Shown here: positions 1 through 12,497 of the stretch, one piece after another
Layout: each line of letters begins with the position of its first letter
Position numbering within the stretch: the stretch's first letter is position 1
From: Ypsolopha sequella
Taxonomy: Eukaryota > Arthropoda > Insecta > Lepidoptera > Ypsolophidae
Length of the DNA stretch: 64,000 bases
NCBI GenBank assembly: GCA_934047225.1
Contig: OW203986.1
Span: 22,261,221-22,325,220, forward strand
Direction of reading: 5' to 3'
Made by a program: the position numbers and the translations under genes
The notes under the pieces: generated by a model
Database searches by the model: none
Told to the model about the DNA's origin: nothing
What the model saw: the letters and a program-made list of their open reading frames with translations, nothing else

Positions 1-86
1 CAAATTTATCACCTCCGAATAAATGTTTAACAATACCGATAAGTTTGTGATTTACAATCAGCGATAATACGTAAATTTTCTTCTAG

Positions 87-3000
87 TGTGTGCTGGAAAT
101 GCTCTTCCACTTATTCCTGGGGATAACAGCCACTACGTAGAAGGTGAGAGCCGCTACATCTGGATGCCAGATGGCAGTGGAATACCACACTTGGTAGATC
201 TGCAGGAACCCGTTGATCAAGCCGTGCTGACAGATGCCTCCAGGAATGGGGCGAACAACCAGTACTGGCTATACACCAGGTACAGATTACTTATATTTCC
301 GAAAGTATATTACTTTAGTACAGCTAACCACAAAGTTATAATACCTACTTATTTATATCGTGACATGATATAATAATAACCAGTAACAGACTCACATATT
401 TTTATTATCTATCGTGATGTATTGTTTGTATTTCCTAGGAACAACCCAACCAGCCCTCAGGTAATAGTCCATGGAAACGTCAACACTATCTGGAACACTA
501 ACTACTTGGCCAGCAGACCGTTAGCAGTCATAGTCCACGGCTGGAACAACAATGGCTTTAGTGAGATGAACCCTATCATCACAGCTGGTGAGCCCTAGAC
601 CTCCGTAGCAATAACTAACGCCACTTGCAAGTGATCTTTCATGTCAACGCCAATACCATCTATAGCAGTTAGTCAGGACTGAAAATCAGCGCTGTCGGTC
701 TTACTTTGTATGACTATAGCATATACCGAGTCCCAGTATATTACAAGATCGTTGAACTCAGCTTACTGTCACGATATACCAACTTGATATTTGAAACTTG
801 CAAAACACATTATTACGTCATTATTTTTAGCTTTCCTGGACGCCGGAGACTATAACGTCATCGTGGTAGACTGGCAGCAACTGGCCAACTCTAACTACCT
901 GTCTGCAGCTGCGGGCGTACCTGGCGTTGGCCAATTTCTGGGCAACTTCTTGATCTGGTTGATCGACAATGCTGGAGGCAACTGGAATAATGTCCACCTG
1001 GTCGGGTTCAGTTTAGGGGCTCATGTTGTAGGCAGTGCTGGTCGTACTGCTCACGGTTGGCCGTCAAGAGTTACTGGTAAGACCTACGATTTTTATCATC
1101 ATCATCAGCTTACAGTAGTGTGCATCTAGACATAGGCCTCTCCTAATGTGGAAAAGTTTAATGCAAAATGCAAAGTTTAAGCATAATGGCCAGGTAAGCT
1201 GGCACAAAGAGCATTGTTGCATTCCAATTTTCGATAATGACACTTCCAAAACTCATATACTCATATCATTAAAGTCAATAATTTAATTATCGTGATAAAA
1301 GGAGAGGGTAATGTCCATGGAGGGTAAGGTACTCGACGTCGACCAAGTGGCTTATTGTGTCCCGGCATGAAGTCGTGAGATCAGTCATTTGTCCGTTACC
1401 AACTTCAGTAGATTTTGTGGAACCCCCTGGACAGACTGACTAACTTCTCGTCTGCCTTTACTCTTCTACAATCAGGGTGATTACGCTTCATCCGACGTCA
1501 TATCGATGCTCTCCACCATAGGCGATAGTGGTCAAGAATAGGCTTTTCTTCTATCCTTGAATTCAGTGTAATTGTTTGTTGTGATACCTATAATGTTTTG
1601 AACACACACGAATTGGATTATATTGCCAGGTTTGGACCCCGCTGGTCCATTATGGGGTGGCAACAACAACGCGCTGGACCGCAATGCTGGCGTGTATGTC
1701 GAGGCCATCCACACGGATGGTGGTCTTCTCGGCATCTTCGACAGCATAGCTGACGCCGACTTCTACCCGAACGGAGGCAGGAACCCTCAGCCTGGCTGCT
1801 GGATCAGCACCTGCTCTCACGGTCGTTCTACTCAACTCTTCGCTGCAACTGTCCACTTTGACCACCTGGTTGGGAGACAGTGTTCAAACACCAATGAAGC
1901 GCAGAATATGCAATGCTCTGGGGCCACTACCAATATGGGCAATAGCAACGTCAATAAGCGCGGGTAAATATCGTACAGCTTTTTTTTTGTTCAGTTTTGT
2001 AGTGGTATTTCGGCGCACCGGTGAGCTTATAAACTTATGTAAATTTTATTATTGTTGGAAACATTGCTATTAGTTTTCCTGTTTTATTGACATGTTTTAG
2101 ATTTTTTTTGTTTTTCACAAGATTTTTCGTTCATTTTATCCAATTACTCGAAAAAATCGGATTCAAATATTCCAAAAAAAAAAAAAACAGTTTTAGCATC
2201 TATAAGCAACGGTTTTTCGAATGATACCCTACTTGCTGAATTTAAAAAATATGTATTACCACATTCACTCATTGCCAAAATAGGTGAAAAAAAATCGTTC
2301 CAAAACCATTAAGGCTTATCATTTTTGGGCTGATTGAGCTGAAAAATATGAAGATGAAAAATTAATCTGAAGCCCCGGAAAAAATATGAAATTTTTCATG
2401 ATGTAACATTTTAAATTTGTTTTTATATTTCTTTGGTGTAAAATAAGCAATAACTTTCATACACAAATTCAAATTCAATAAGAATATTTTGTAAAATAGG
2501 TACATATTTTTGCAACTTATATTTAATCTAAAAAAAAAACAATAGGATACGGTACAAATAAATGTAGGTAATACGGGAAATACATTAAAAACAATTATAA
2601 TTAGCCTTACATAAATTTAATAATAAATATATACTCGCATAAGTAATAAATTGGTAAATATAGGAATAAATACATAATTTTATAAATACATCATGCAATA
2701 AATACAACAAAATTGATAGATAAATATGCCATAAATAAACATATGCCTAGCTTTGCCCATCCGATTAGTGACGCAAAGAAGAAGGGCAAGAAAATTAGCA
2801 AGATCATGTCCTTTTTTATAAGGTTTCCCTTTCTATTTTAAATCATTTCTGTTACAAATGTTTACACTTTAGTATATAAGGTCTTTCAATTTAAATGGAA
2901 AGTAATTTAGGAGGTACTTCAGTATCGTTAATACATCACATTCCACTGCAAAGTACTTTTTTATGCGCAAACTTTTTCTTCATTTGTCCATCCAAACTGA

Positions 3001-4401
3001 GTCAGCTGATCGGACCACTTTGTACTAAAAAGTGAAAAAAAAGTTAGCGCAAAAAAAAGTGCTTTGCAGTGGAATGTGATGTATTAACGATACCGAATCA
3101 CCTCCTAAATTACTTTCCATTTAAATTGAAAGATCTTATATATCTACTTTAGCTAAGTAAAGAGATAAAAAGTACAAGACAGCAGGAATTTACGTCATGA
3201 AAAAAAAATATATATATATCTTAGTCTACCTGTCTCCATATACTCGTAGTCTATCTCCTCTTACAGAATAGAATCGAATAGAATCAGCTTTATTTTATAT
3301 GATTCGTGTTAAAATAATTTTTTGGTACTCTTACAGTCCGTTTATCTATTAATGAATGAATGTTAAGTCCTTAGAAGAATCATAAGTTAGGAAATTATAA
3401 ACTATACTAACTAACTACTATTATGTTTTGACAAATATCACATAACACTATGCTTCATTATCGTCCAAATATTCATTTATTTTATAATATGCATTTTTCA
3501 GTAGGCCCTGCTTAAATATACTCTATGACAAAGTACTGTAAGGACCAGTGGGTCTACCGCGTAATTCTCATTTTCATCAACATTCACTTGAGATTGAAAT
3601 TTGACGTGCGTGCGACGACGCCCGCCTAACATGCCATCTCTTTTGCACGCGTTGAATTTCGCATGCATTTGCTTGAAGTTGATACAAATGAGAATTACGC
3701 GGTAGAGCCCCTGCTTTGGAAGTTTATTGTAAAATCAATCAATTGGCAAGTCTGTCTTTTAGAAAAACAAATTTATCTTTATTTCGGGTTTCTATAGAGT
3801 GGTGCCCACCGAGCTTCGATAAAGTATCGATATTTTTTCCGACATATCTAATAACTTGCTAAAAAAATTCACAAGTAACTGTTAATATATTGATTTCCTT
3901 GAATTTTTATCCTAATGAATCCCAGTGCTTCATTTTATTATATATCCCGATGTTATTATATATCTCTCTTTTGTCAAATAAACACTGCGTGTATATCCGC
4001 GGCCCTACCCCACAGCAGCATACCATATGACATGATTCTGTGAAAGTAACTAAAATACACTAACCTGCCAGTATCTATATTAGTCAGTAAGTTGCCTCAT
4101 GCGTATAACAGCGTATGCGGCTGAACTAAGTCTACCACAGAGGGCTTCTATGAAGACAGAGTCTATAATGTAGACTTAGTTATGGCTTAATCTTACTCCA
4201 GCTTGGACCCCTACAAAAGTAAATTAACAACTACTTAAATTACATTTGGTAATGTTAATTTTATACATTTTGTCTTTTATGCAATCCGAACTAATTAATA
4301 CTTACTGATTACACTGATTAATATTTACTCATATTTATTGTTGTTTTTCTTTCAGGGCTGGTATCTTCGGTCTATCAACTGGAAACGCGTGGCCTTTCTA
4401 A
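87..4401 (+). CDS. Neutral/pancreatic-type lipase, 3' five exons (5' end outside window)
   Basis: A secreted-type triacylglycerol/phospholipid lipase of the insect pancreatic-lipase-related family. Exons, all with AG/GT borders: 87-279, 439-587, 831-1076, 1630-1963, 4356-4401. They join in phase to 322 codons including the TAA. The third exon holds the nucleophile elbow GFSLGAH (catalytic Ser). The fourth opens with GLDPAGP (catalytic Asp) and contains CSHGRS (catalytic His), so the triad is complete and the enzyme is probably active. IVHGWN, the usual oxyanion-side motif, is in the second exon. The short final exon ends GNAWPF-stop after a 2.4-kb intron full of repeats. The first visible exon starts after a polypyrimidine-AG and is phase 2; signal peptide and N-terminus must lie upstream of base 1. 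An AATAAA at 4661-4666 is a possible polyadenylation signal. Family assignment is secure; substrate and tissue cannot be read from the sequence. Confidence 0.93.
2876..3141. mobile_element. Foldback MITE with ~110-bp arms
   Basis: The two halves are reverse complements. The left arm starts AAGGTCTTTCAATTTAAATG, and the right arm ends with its complement before CTTATATA. The arms share the ACATCACATTCCACTGCAAAG segment and its complement around a short unique centre. TA-rich flanks suggest a TA-targeting (Tc1/mariner-type) MITE. It sits in the lipase intron. Confidence 0.75.
3549..3713. mobile_element. Palindromic MITE, CCGCGTAATTCTCAT family, copy 1
   Basis: Terminal inverted repeats GGGTCTACCGCGTAATTCTC and its complement flank a core containing GCGTGCGACGACGCCCGCC. 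Two further copies lie at 5737-5893 (reverse orientation) and 21631-21789, which define the ends. It is non-coding. Confidence 0.8.
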
Positions 4402-5736
4402 TTATATCACGTAAACTCCTAACGAGTTCTGTCGTATGTTGTTATAATGTATATAAACAAAAAATATTTTCATTTTTTTGTGTATTATTTAATCGACGTC
4501 AATAGAAAATTAAAATCTTCAGCGTGATTTCAACACAATTCTATACCGGAGAGACTAAAGTGTCTAAAAATCTACATCCTTGATCCTTGACCATAAACAA
4601 TACACACAATAATAATGGTTTTTGTTTTCAATAATGCCTTCCAGTTCTGTTAGAAATTCAAATAAAGTTTCATGAGAACAGATGTAGCATTTCAGCACAC
4701 AATTATGAAATTCGTTTAAACACCAAAAACAATATTGTATTCTCTTATATTTAGATTCCTAAGGGATAGAATGCGCTAGGATAATGGAGTTTCATACAAC
4801 TTTACCTTCTGCAGAGATAATAATGACGTTTAATGCAAACTAAATAAATTAAATAATTATTCGTATCAAAATATTGTATTTTGTGACTGTAATCAACTGA
4901 GAAATTCACTTTTTTGTGACCTTGTAACAACGCTATAAGTAATTCTGAATAATTGCATTTTTAGCTTGGATGAATAAACCAGATTTTTAGCTAATATTCT
5001 ATAATATTACCAGGCATGCAAATATTGGTGACTTTTTGGGTAGGAAATTATTAACCAGGAGAATAAAAATATAATTAGCAACTTCAAGTGTCCGGAATAA
5101 ATACTAAAGCGTGCGACTAAAAATATTGAATGGGCGAATTTAAAGAATGAAATCGAAAATATTTCACCAAAAGTTAAAAAATAGGTGCGACGACGAGCGA
5201 AGCGAGAAGGAACGTGTTAGGTTTACATGCAAGATAAAATAAGGAGCCGAGCGAAGCGAAAATATGATTTCTTGGTTATATTGATTATAGTAATCAACTT
5301 ATCTGGCACTACCCTCAAAACTTTCCACATCAAAAAAGGTTAACTGGCAGAGAATGCTAATTAGCATTAAGTTCGCCTTTGTGCATTGTAAATTTATTTC
5401 GTGCAATAAAGTATTTACATACATATATACATACGCCGTCCAAAATTTTTTGTATAGCTTTTTCTATAAAAGTATTGAAGATGAAAGGCGAAAGCCATAA
5501 CAGACACCTTGTTTTATTGTTGCATTCCTATTTTCTTCCGCTACTTCTATGATGGTTTCCCAGTTCGTTAAATAATTCTACGGTTCTTACACTATCCCTG
5601 ACTTTTTCAATACTTCCATCATAAGTTTCCAGTTCACTTTGTCAAATGTCTAAGTCATTTGCTAATATTACAATAATAAGCTAATGTTAGGCAACATCGA
5701 CTTTGCCTGAACCCATATTGATCGTTGCCTATGAAC
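4402..5736. other. Intergenic, lipase 3' flank, no gene seen
   Basis: AT-rich sequence downstream of the lipase stop. It contains the AATAAA at 4661-4666 and, at about 5170-5280, one copy of a dispersed repeat marked by GACGAGCGAAGCGAG and GTTAGGTTTACATG. That repeat recurs near 12310-12390, 13320-13390, 20405-20515 (reverse) and 60100-60175. Confidence 0.7.
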
Positions 5737-5893
5737 GGGGATTTACCGCGTAATTCTCATTTGTATCAACTTCAAACATGCGAAATTCAACGCGTGCAAA
5801 AGATATGGCATGTTAGGCGGGCGTCGTCGCACGCACGACAAATTTCAATCTCAAGTTGATGATGATGAAAATGGAATTACGCGGTAGCCCCAC
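5737..5893. mobile_element. Palindromic MITE, CCGCGTAATTCTCAT family, copy 2
   Basis: Same ends and core as the element at 3549-3713 but in reverse orientation. The core carries the complement GGCGGGCGTCGTCGCACGC. It lies between the lipase gene and the nested element at 6851. Confidence 0.8.
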
Positions 5894-6370
5894 TGTTCTA
5901 CTTTTTGTCTGATTTTATTGAATATTTTTTAGGCTTGCGATTTTGTAAGTTAAAGAAAAAATGTTAAACAAGTAAACTCAAAATTTTACAATAAATGGCT
6001 TTTAAGAAACTAAGCAAGTCGCTTTTGTAAATTGAGAACTCTTAATTCATTAAAAATATAATCATATATTTATCAGCATTGATATCGCAGTAATCAATCT
6101 TGAAAAGAATATCATCAAAATCTTTAAACGATTTGCCAATATCGCATTATATTATGTTAATACCGACTTGCAATTTTTGACATCGATCATTTTAATTTAT
6201 CCGTAATCTGTTGAATTATCGCTAAAACAATAGATAACAGACAGGCAAGATTATGGCTCGAATCCATTTCACGGCTTAAGAGTCCGTATAATGTCAAATG
6301 CACAACTTCAAATGACCATTTCACATTGTGTAACTTGGTCAATCGGTTTAATAAAATAATATAGACATTA

Positions 6371-6533
6371 AAGCCGATTCCGAAGGCTTTAATTTTAGTT
6401 TTAGTGGTGTCAAAACTAAATTTTCTTTATTGCAAAATAGTTCATAGTTGTTAAGAAGAGAAGCTAAATTACTTTGGAAACATTTTAGCTTTGACAGCAC
6501 TAAAACTAAAATTAAAGCCTTCAGAATCGGCTT
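6371..6533. mobile_element. TA-flanked foldback MITE, AAGCCGATTC family, copy 1
   Basis: A 163-bp palindrome. The left end reads AAGCCGATTCCGAAGGCTTT and the right end is its near-complement. TA lies on both sides (6369-6370 and 6534-6535), consistent with a TA target duplication. Other copies are at 19515-19676, 35946-36098 and 36101-36262. Confidence 0.85.
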
Positions 6534-7288
6534 TAGTACTTCTGATGGGCAAGTTCACTCGATAGAAATAATACGAAGTTACCTACCTCTAAATTATATG
6601 TTTTTCAAGGGCCTTTCTTAACTCATACAACATTAAAATTTTTATTAAAAATAAGTGAACAAATGACCCCGTGGGTGAGTTAGAATATTTTAATAATTTC
6701 ATCTAGAAGCCAATTTAAATATTCTATATTTTTTTTGAATTTATTTAATAAAAACTCAGTATTTCGTGAGCGCGTGTTTCTTGGTGGTCATAACAGCCAC
6801 GGCTGAGAGCGCGCTATTTTAAACTAACAAGAAACGTCACAGAGTTCTACAGTGCGCGCCAATCTTTTAGTCGCCTCTGAAGATAGACGCAAGAGGCGAC
6901 GCAATAGCCGTTTTACGGTGTCAGGGGGACGTTACAGGAGCGAGAGCGCGGAGCACATCCGCCTGCGTGCCGCACCACACCCCCCGCTCGCTATTTAGCA
7001 GGTGTCAACACTATGTATGCGTTAGTGTTAGTGCTACGTCCGTACACTACACATGCGCGCGTTGCATGAAAAGTATGTTCGTGGAAAAAATTCTATGATT
7101 CGTTAAGTTAATCGTTGAATCTGTTTGTGTTGCCTTTATTTGTTGTTTTGTTGATTTAGTTTGTTAAAGTTTATTGTTGTTGTTATGCCTCGCAGTCGTT
7201 ATAGCGTTTTAAGGCGACAATGTAGGAAAATTGTGTTTATATTAATTTGTTTTATTTAAACAGTTAAGATTGCACTAAAATAATAATA

Positions 7289-7442
7289 CAAGGTGACTTT
7301 TTGATCATCGTCCAAATTCATACTGGAACAATAATTGTAAATTTCATTTTATGAATTTTACAAAAATCCTTATTGGTTCATGATACTGATCACTTACCAA
7401 AGCTCAAGTTTGAATTTGGACGATGTTCACAAATTCACCTTG
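7289..7442. mobile_element. TA-flanked MITE, CAAGGTGACTTTTTGATC family, copy 1
   Basis: A 154-bp near-palindrome. The left end is CAAGGTGACTTTTTGATCAT and the right end TTCACCTTG. TA lies on each side. A longer relative is at 50243-50503. It is inserted in the 585-bp-family element, immediately left of the OTU-type element. Confidence 0.85.
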
Positions 7443-7452
7443 TATATTAAAT

Positions 7453-8070
7453 CCCATCAAAAACATAAAATGTACAAAAATGGCAAGTCTCGCAACGCAA
7501 TCCTTCCACCGTAAAAAGTTGTGAGATCTTATGTACAGCCAAGTCTGCTATTTTAGTTTTTATGGAAGCACCTTGTCATTTAAGTTAGTATGGGAGCACC
7601 TATTTAACAAATTTATCATTAATTGTTTCCTATTTAGTTACCTACCAACATTAAGTGACTGTATTAATATGAGTCATCTTTATTTCCTAATAAAATATAG
7701 TGACTTCGCAATCGCACAGCAACATATACAACATATCAGCTACCTAATACCAATTTAGTAGCGATTTGAGAAGATATTTCTACGCATCAGTGCTTTATTT
7801 GTGCTCTTCGATTGCAAAGTCACCATATTTTATTAGGAAATAAAGATGACTAATATTAATACAGTCACTTAATGTTGGTAGGTAACTAAATAGGAAACAA
7901 TTAATGATAAATTTGTTAAATAGGTGCTCCCATACTAACTTAAATGACAAGGTGCTTCCATAAAAACTAAAATAGCAGACTTGGCTGTACATAAGATCTC
8001 ACAACTTTTTACGGTGGAAGGATTGCGTTGCGAGACTTGCCATTTTTGTACATTTTATGTTTTTGATGGG
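7453..8070. repeat. Terminal ~618-bp foldback of the OTU element, copy 1
   Basis: The arms are inverted copies of ~250 bp. CCCATCAAAAACATAAAATG at the left end is mirrored by CATTTTATGTTTTTGATGGG at the right. As a result the same 60-70-residue shadow reading frame appears on both strands. AT flanks each side. The equivalent in the other copy is 44727-45348. Confidence 0.88.
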
Positions 8071-8131
8071 ATCTCATTTCTTTTTGTAGGTAGTCCTCCT
8101 TTTTTTCTTCTCGGGTAATATTTCTTGCACG

Positions 8132-8617
8132 TCAGCTGCGGATTTTCTTAAAACCCACTCCCTTTAACTGATCATTAGGACATACTCCTGAGAAACTAGT
8201 ATCGGGAAGGAGCATTTCATAATGACCACCTAAGAAACTAACAGAAAATCGTAAACGTTTCACTGGCATCCCAGGATCGCCACTGAATGATCCTCTCAAC
8301 GGCCATTTTCGTAAACCTCAAACGTAAATGGATACAAAGCGGTGGCTGCCATAAGTTTGGATACGGAACCGTAGGTGGTAGTTTTCATCATTGCTGTCGA
8401 GTACATGTGTCTCCATGCTCGTCACACGTATAAAGTTACATTTCATCCCAATGCGCTACCACATACTCGACTACCGCAACCTAATGTCATATGACGACTC
8501 AATGTTCCCATACATAGAGAATGACAAAGAATGGAACAAACATGAACCATCTCCAGGTATAGGGACAACTAGGTGTGGACAAGGATTTTCATTTATGTAC
8601 AATATTTCATGTTCCAT
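8132..8617 (-). pseudogene. Decayed OTU-type cysteine protease frame, copy 1
   Basis: Collinear with the better-read copy at 44173-44665. Translation of the - strand recovers PGDGSC-like and GGHYE-like OTU motifs only by changing frame, because stops and frameshifts interrupt it. At least the first frameshift is shared with the other copy. The two copies therefore descend from an element that was already broken before they spread. Expression as a protease is unlikely. Confidence 0.7.
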
Positions 8618-10861
8618 TGCAATATTAATTTTTACTGTAAGTTATTATTACTATTATCCACAAATAGATGCAACAGGCAAGTTAAAATTTCTTTTGACCA
8701 TGAAGTGAAAGGCAGGCTTGTCAGTCTAAACCACAGAGTACATTATTATGTCTAAACCTTTCAGAATAATGAGCTAAACCTGGTCTTTTTTGAATGACAC
8801 ACGAGTACATAGACATTTCAATATACCTACATCATAGAGGATGCATATACAAATAAAACAACATTAGCCGCTTTATTTTTCCTTTAATATATTTAAAGCT
8901 TTACTTGATAAATAACCTTTTACCTTGATTTTTAGGGTTCCGTATCATTAGGTTCCGTGACCCTATTACTAATCCTCCGCTGTCTATCCATCTATCACAT
9001 GGGTCTACAGCTTCAGCCGTTATAGGTAGCGCGTAAATATTTTCACATAATATATGTTACATTGTCCTCTATCACGGCAAATAATAATATGGCCCCTATC
9101 ACAGCATAAAAAGTTCAATAAATGGAAATCCAAGGGGGGTCCAATTATACGATGTTATTTGTTTAAGCTCTATCTTTATAAAACAACAATTTTGGGCATA
9201 TAAATATTAGAGTTCCGTATTCACAAGGTGCTGATTTGTTTGTCAGGCGCTACCATTTTAGCGCCTTATTTTTTGTCGCCTTGATGTTGTGATGTCATCT
9301 TTATTGTTGGTATTTACCATAATGATTTGGGGTTTCGTACCCATATTGTGTGATGGTAGTACGGAATCCTTCGTGAGCGAGTCTGAATTGCACTTAGCCG
9401 GTTTAATAGCGATTTAATTACGAAATGTTGATATTTATCTTCTTAAATAGACTAATGTGTTTTAGGGTTCCTTACCCAAAGCACAAATTATTATAACAAA
9501 GGCTCTATCGTTAGAACGGTTATACATACAAGTACCTACAAGTTGAAAATTTAGGCAGACTACTTTAAAGTAAAATAAGAAATAATAAAAATTAGGGTTC
9601 CTTCCTAAAAAGGTACCGAATTGTTTGTCAGGCGCTACCGTTTTATCGCTTTGTTTTTTGTCGCCTTGATGGTGCTATGGCATATCCATGTTGTTGCAAT
9701 TTACTTTTAGGGGTCCATACCCGTATTGTGTAGGGGTACGGAACCCTTTATGCGCGAGTCGGATTCGCAAACTACCGTTTTTTTAGTGACTTAATTACGA
9801 AATGTTGATATTTTCTTCTTAAATAGACTAATATTGTGAATGTGTGGAACATTATAAACCACCCTTTTTAGGGTACCTTACCCAAGGAACAGATTATTAT
9901 AACAAAGGCTCTATCTTTAGAACGGTAATACAACATACAAGTAAAAGTGTAAACTTTGGGCAGTCTGGAGTAAATACTTTAAAGTAAAATAATGAAAATT
10001 TGGGTTCCGTACTAAAAAGGTACCGAATTGTTTGTCAGGCGCTACCGTTTTATCGCTTTGTTTTTTGTCGCCTTAATGTTGCTATGGCATCTTTATTGTT
10101 GTTATTTACTTTTAGGGTTCCGTACCCGTATTGTGTAGGGGTACGGAACTCTTTATGCACGAGTCAGATTCGCACTTTACCGGTTTTATTTTTTAGTTTT
10201 CGCCCTTTAACTTTAACGTAGAATTTTTCGTTTTAAGCGTCTTTAATGCAAAGCAGCATACCACCAACGTCATCTAGTGTCATACAAATTTATAGATGCA
10301 GCTGGAAACATACATTTTGTATAGACTTTGTATGGAAATATTAAATTACCAACCGCAAATAACATTTTTATATTTTTTTGTTGCAGTGTACACTTAACAC
10401 TAACCGCATGCAAAATTTCAAGTTTGTAGGCCTGCTAGAACACCTTTAGACTTTTGATGATGTGTCAGTCAGTCAGTGACAAAATAAGGGAACTTTGACT
10501 TGAGATATTTCGTAATCGAATATAGGTACAAAGTTGTAATTTGGGGTCAGATATAGGATCAGTAAGTACTCTTGGTTCCTGAAATTTCAGACTTCTAGCT
10601 TCACCCACAACGAAGATACAGGGGGGTTGAAAATGCCGTGAGTTGCTTCGAGAAAAGGATGGTACGGCCGTTCCGCGCTTTTTCTGCGAGACTTTGCGGG
10701 GGCACTGCCGTGCCCCCAGATAGGTAGGTACAACAAGTACACCTTCCCACTTATAGTAAACATTTAATAATCAACCGTTCATATTATTGTTTCCTTGACT
10801 GTACCTGGGCAAGCTGGCACTCGTAACTCAATCAGAGGCGACTAAAAGATTGGCGCGCACT

Positions 10862-12497
10862 ATATCCTATTTTTTCACAGCGTGATTATTAGTATTACCC
10901 GTCGAAGACAAATAGGCCAATGAACCAACCAATAATCGCTTCTAAAGTTTTATCATTGGCCTATTTGTGCTGGATTGGTAGTCAAAACTATTGCTAGTCT
11001 ACGCCATACTCTTAAGTGTGGTTGGATAAAATTTGATTAATATGTTAGTTAGTACGTACGTACCGTATATCCTTTGGACGTGTAATAAACAAATAAGTGT
11101 AATAATGATATACCTATGTTGTGCTACGGGCCAGTTTTACCGATTCTTCTAGCATTACCCGCGCGTGACATACTTACATTAATTGAATTTTATTTCTCTA
11201 TAAAATAAATACTCCTATGTACTTACGTATTTACTTGTAATAAAACTATAAAATGGAACCTATATTGGTTTCCTTTATTTGGAAACTAATAAACTTGATA
11301 TTTTGCTCCATTTTGACAACAATATTAGACAAAAATTTTCGTAGTTTTTATTTGGATGACAGTGCTAATCAGTATAACTTTTCGTAAACTTTAAACTAAA
11401 TAACTTTAAAATTAAATAATCTAAAAATAAAATAAAAGAAAAAGCCCTAAAACATTATACTAATTAAAAAAATATTCTCTAAGCCGTTGCCGTCGGGTGC
11501 GGTGCCCAAGAGACTGGCAGCATTGCCCCGCTGGTTCGCCAGACTGATTCTCTGGCTGATGTATACCCCAGCCCTTGGGTCACCAGAGGCGTCGTCGATC
11601 AAACGTGTCGATAGTTCTTTGAAAAAACGACGTGCGCTCGGACCCCACGGCCCCAGGGTTTCAACACCAAACGGCGCAAATATGTAGCCCTCTCCGAGGA
11701 ATGCATATTTGCGCCGCTTTAGGTTTTCTGCTGACTCCGCAGCCACTCCAGCCCTGGCTGAGGTCGCCTGTAGGTGGGACGGGGCTAGTGTGGCAACAAT
11801 TTTTAAAATAAAGAATAAATAAATAACAATTGTAAAATTGCATTAACCTTAGGTACATTTTATGTACTAGAATATTGCAAATAAACACACATACAATGGA
11901 ACTGTGTGCCAAACACAAACCACTTAGGGTCTACGGTGCCAAGACATTATTTTATCCATTTAAACCTAAGTCGAGGTGTCGAAAACAATGAACACACGGA
12001 ATATTTTGCTTTGAAAAATAATTTAATTTTTAAAAATAAGTTTAAGATAACTTAAAGCCTAATATGCTCGTATGTGTGTGACTCCTTCTTCTATTTTTTT
12101 TTACCCCTTACTGTTGCTAACTTCATCAGATTCATTAATCGGCTTCATACTTATTGAGGTAGCATTGTTTAAGGCGTCTTGAATCTGCGATAAAAAAAAC
12201 ATTCCTATATATTTTATTACGAAATTATCATGATTTTTCGTGAAAAACAGCTGTTTCACGAAAAAGTAAGATTAAAACATTCACGAGTCTTTAAAAAAAT
12301 ACAAAAATAGGTGCGATGACGAGCGAAGAGAAGTTTTAGGTTTACATATAAATAAATTTGGGAAGCCGAGCAAGGCGGAGCGGAGTGAGGCGACCTTTCG
12401 TATGATCGCGTAATGGGACTGTGTTGTCAAAAAAGCGCGCATTTTCGCGAAAAGCAGTTTTCACTATCGTACGAAGATATATTTAACTTTGTCCTTA
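10862..12497. other. Intergenic region 3' of the SLC5 gene
   Basis: AT-rich, no gene recognised. A GC-richer patch at about 11480-11790 has short open frames on both strands but no recognisable domain. Around 12300-12400 is another copy of the GACGAGCGAAG / GTTAGGTTTACAT dispersed repeat. The 3' UTR of the SLC5 gene should lie in the right part of this stretch. Confidence 0.6.

Larger units (their letters stand above)
1964..4355 (+). other. Lipase last intron with two MITEs
   Basis: The 2.4-kb intron between lipase exons 4 and 5 of the visible part is AT-rich. It holds a ~265-bp foldback at 2876-3141 and a copy of the CCGCGTAATTCTCAT palindromic MITE at 3549-3713. I see no further exon in it. 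Confidence 0.8.
7453..10719 (-). mobile_element. OTU-fossil transposable element, copy 1
   Basis: About 3.27 kb, repeated in opposite orientation at 36557-45348, where a DIRS element splits it. Read on the - strand it starts CTGGGGGCACGGCAGTGCCC (a GC-rich hairpin). It continues through three ~390-bp repeats (near 9228, 9617 and 10019, each with CAGGCGCTACC and GGTTCCGTA motifs) and a decayed OTU-protease frame (8617-8132). It ends in a ~618-bp foldback (8070-7453). Both outer junctions have AT (7451-7452, 10720-10721). Compared with the other copy it has ~240 extra bp near 8908-9157, a TTAGGGTTCCGTA-type repeat. An OTU domain and an end hairpin recall Helitron/Helentron elements. No Rep/helicase is present, so superfamily is unresolved. 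Confidence 0.8.
6851..10861. mobile_element. 585-bp-family TIR element, copy 1, interrupted by two insertions
   Basis: The left part 6851-7288 and right part 10722-10861 match, in reverse orientation, the uninterrupted copy at 56865-57449. Both ends carry the inverted repeat AGTGCGCGCCAATCTTTTAG. Between the halves sit a TA-flanked MITE (7289-7442) and a ~3.3-kb OTU-type element (7453-10719). Sequence next to the break (TATATTAAAT before it, AGGTAGGTAC after it) is contiguous in the other copy. The insertion boundary is therefore read directly. Confidence 0.88.

Noticed and set aside
7531..7992. Two near-identical 65-75-codon frames on opposite strands
   Set aside because: They are mirror images created by the foldback arms and recur in the other copy of the element; there is no start context or domain.
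8391..8755. 60-105-codon + strand frames
   Set aside because: They are the antisense of the OTU frame; the meaningful translation is on the - strand.
7453..10719. Canonical Helitron with 5'-TC and CTRR-3'
   Set aside because: One end can be read as TC after A, but the other end lacks CTRR and instead has a ~620-bp foldback. No Rep/helicase is seen, so the assignment is left open.
11447..11918. Possible small gene in a GC-richer patch
   Set aside because: Short frames on both strands, no domain, no splice logic; noted only as intergenic sequence.
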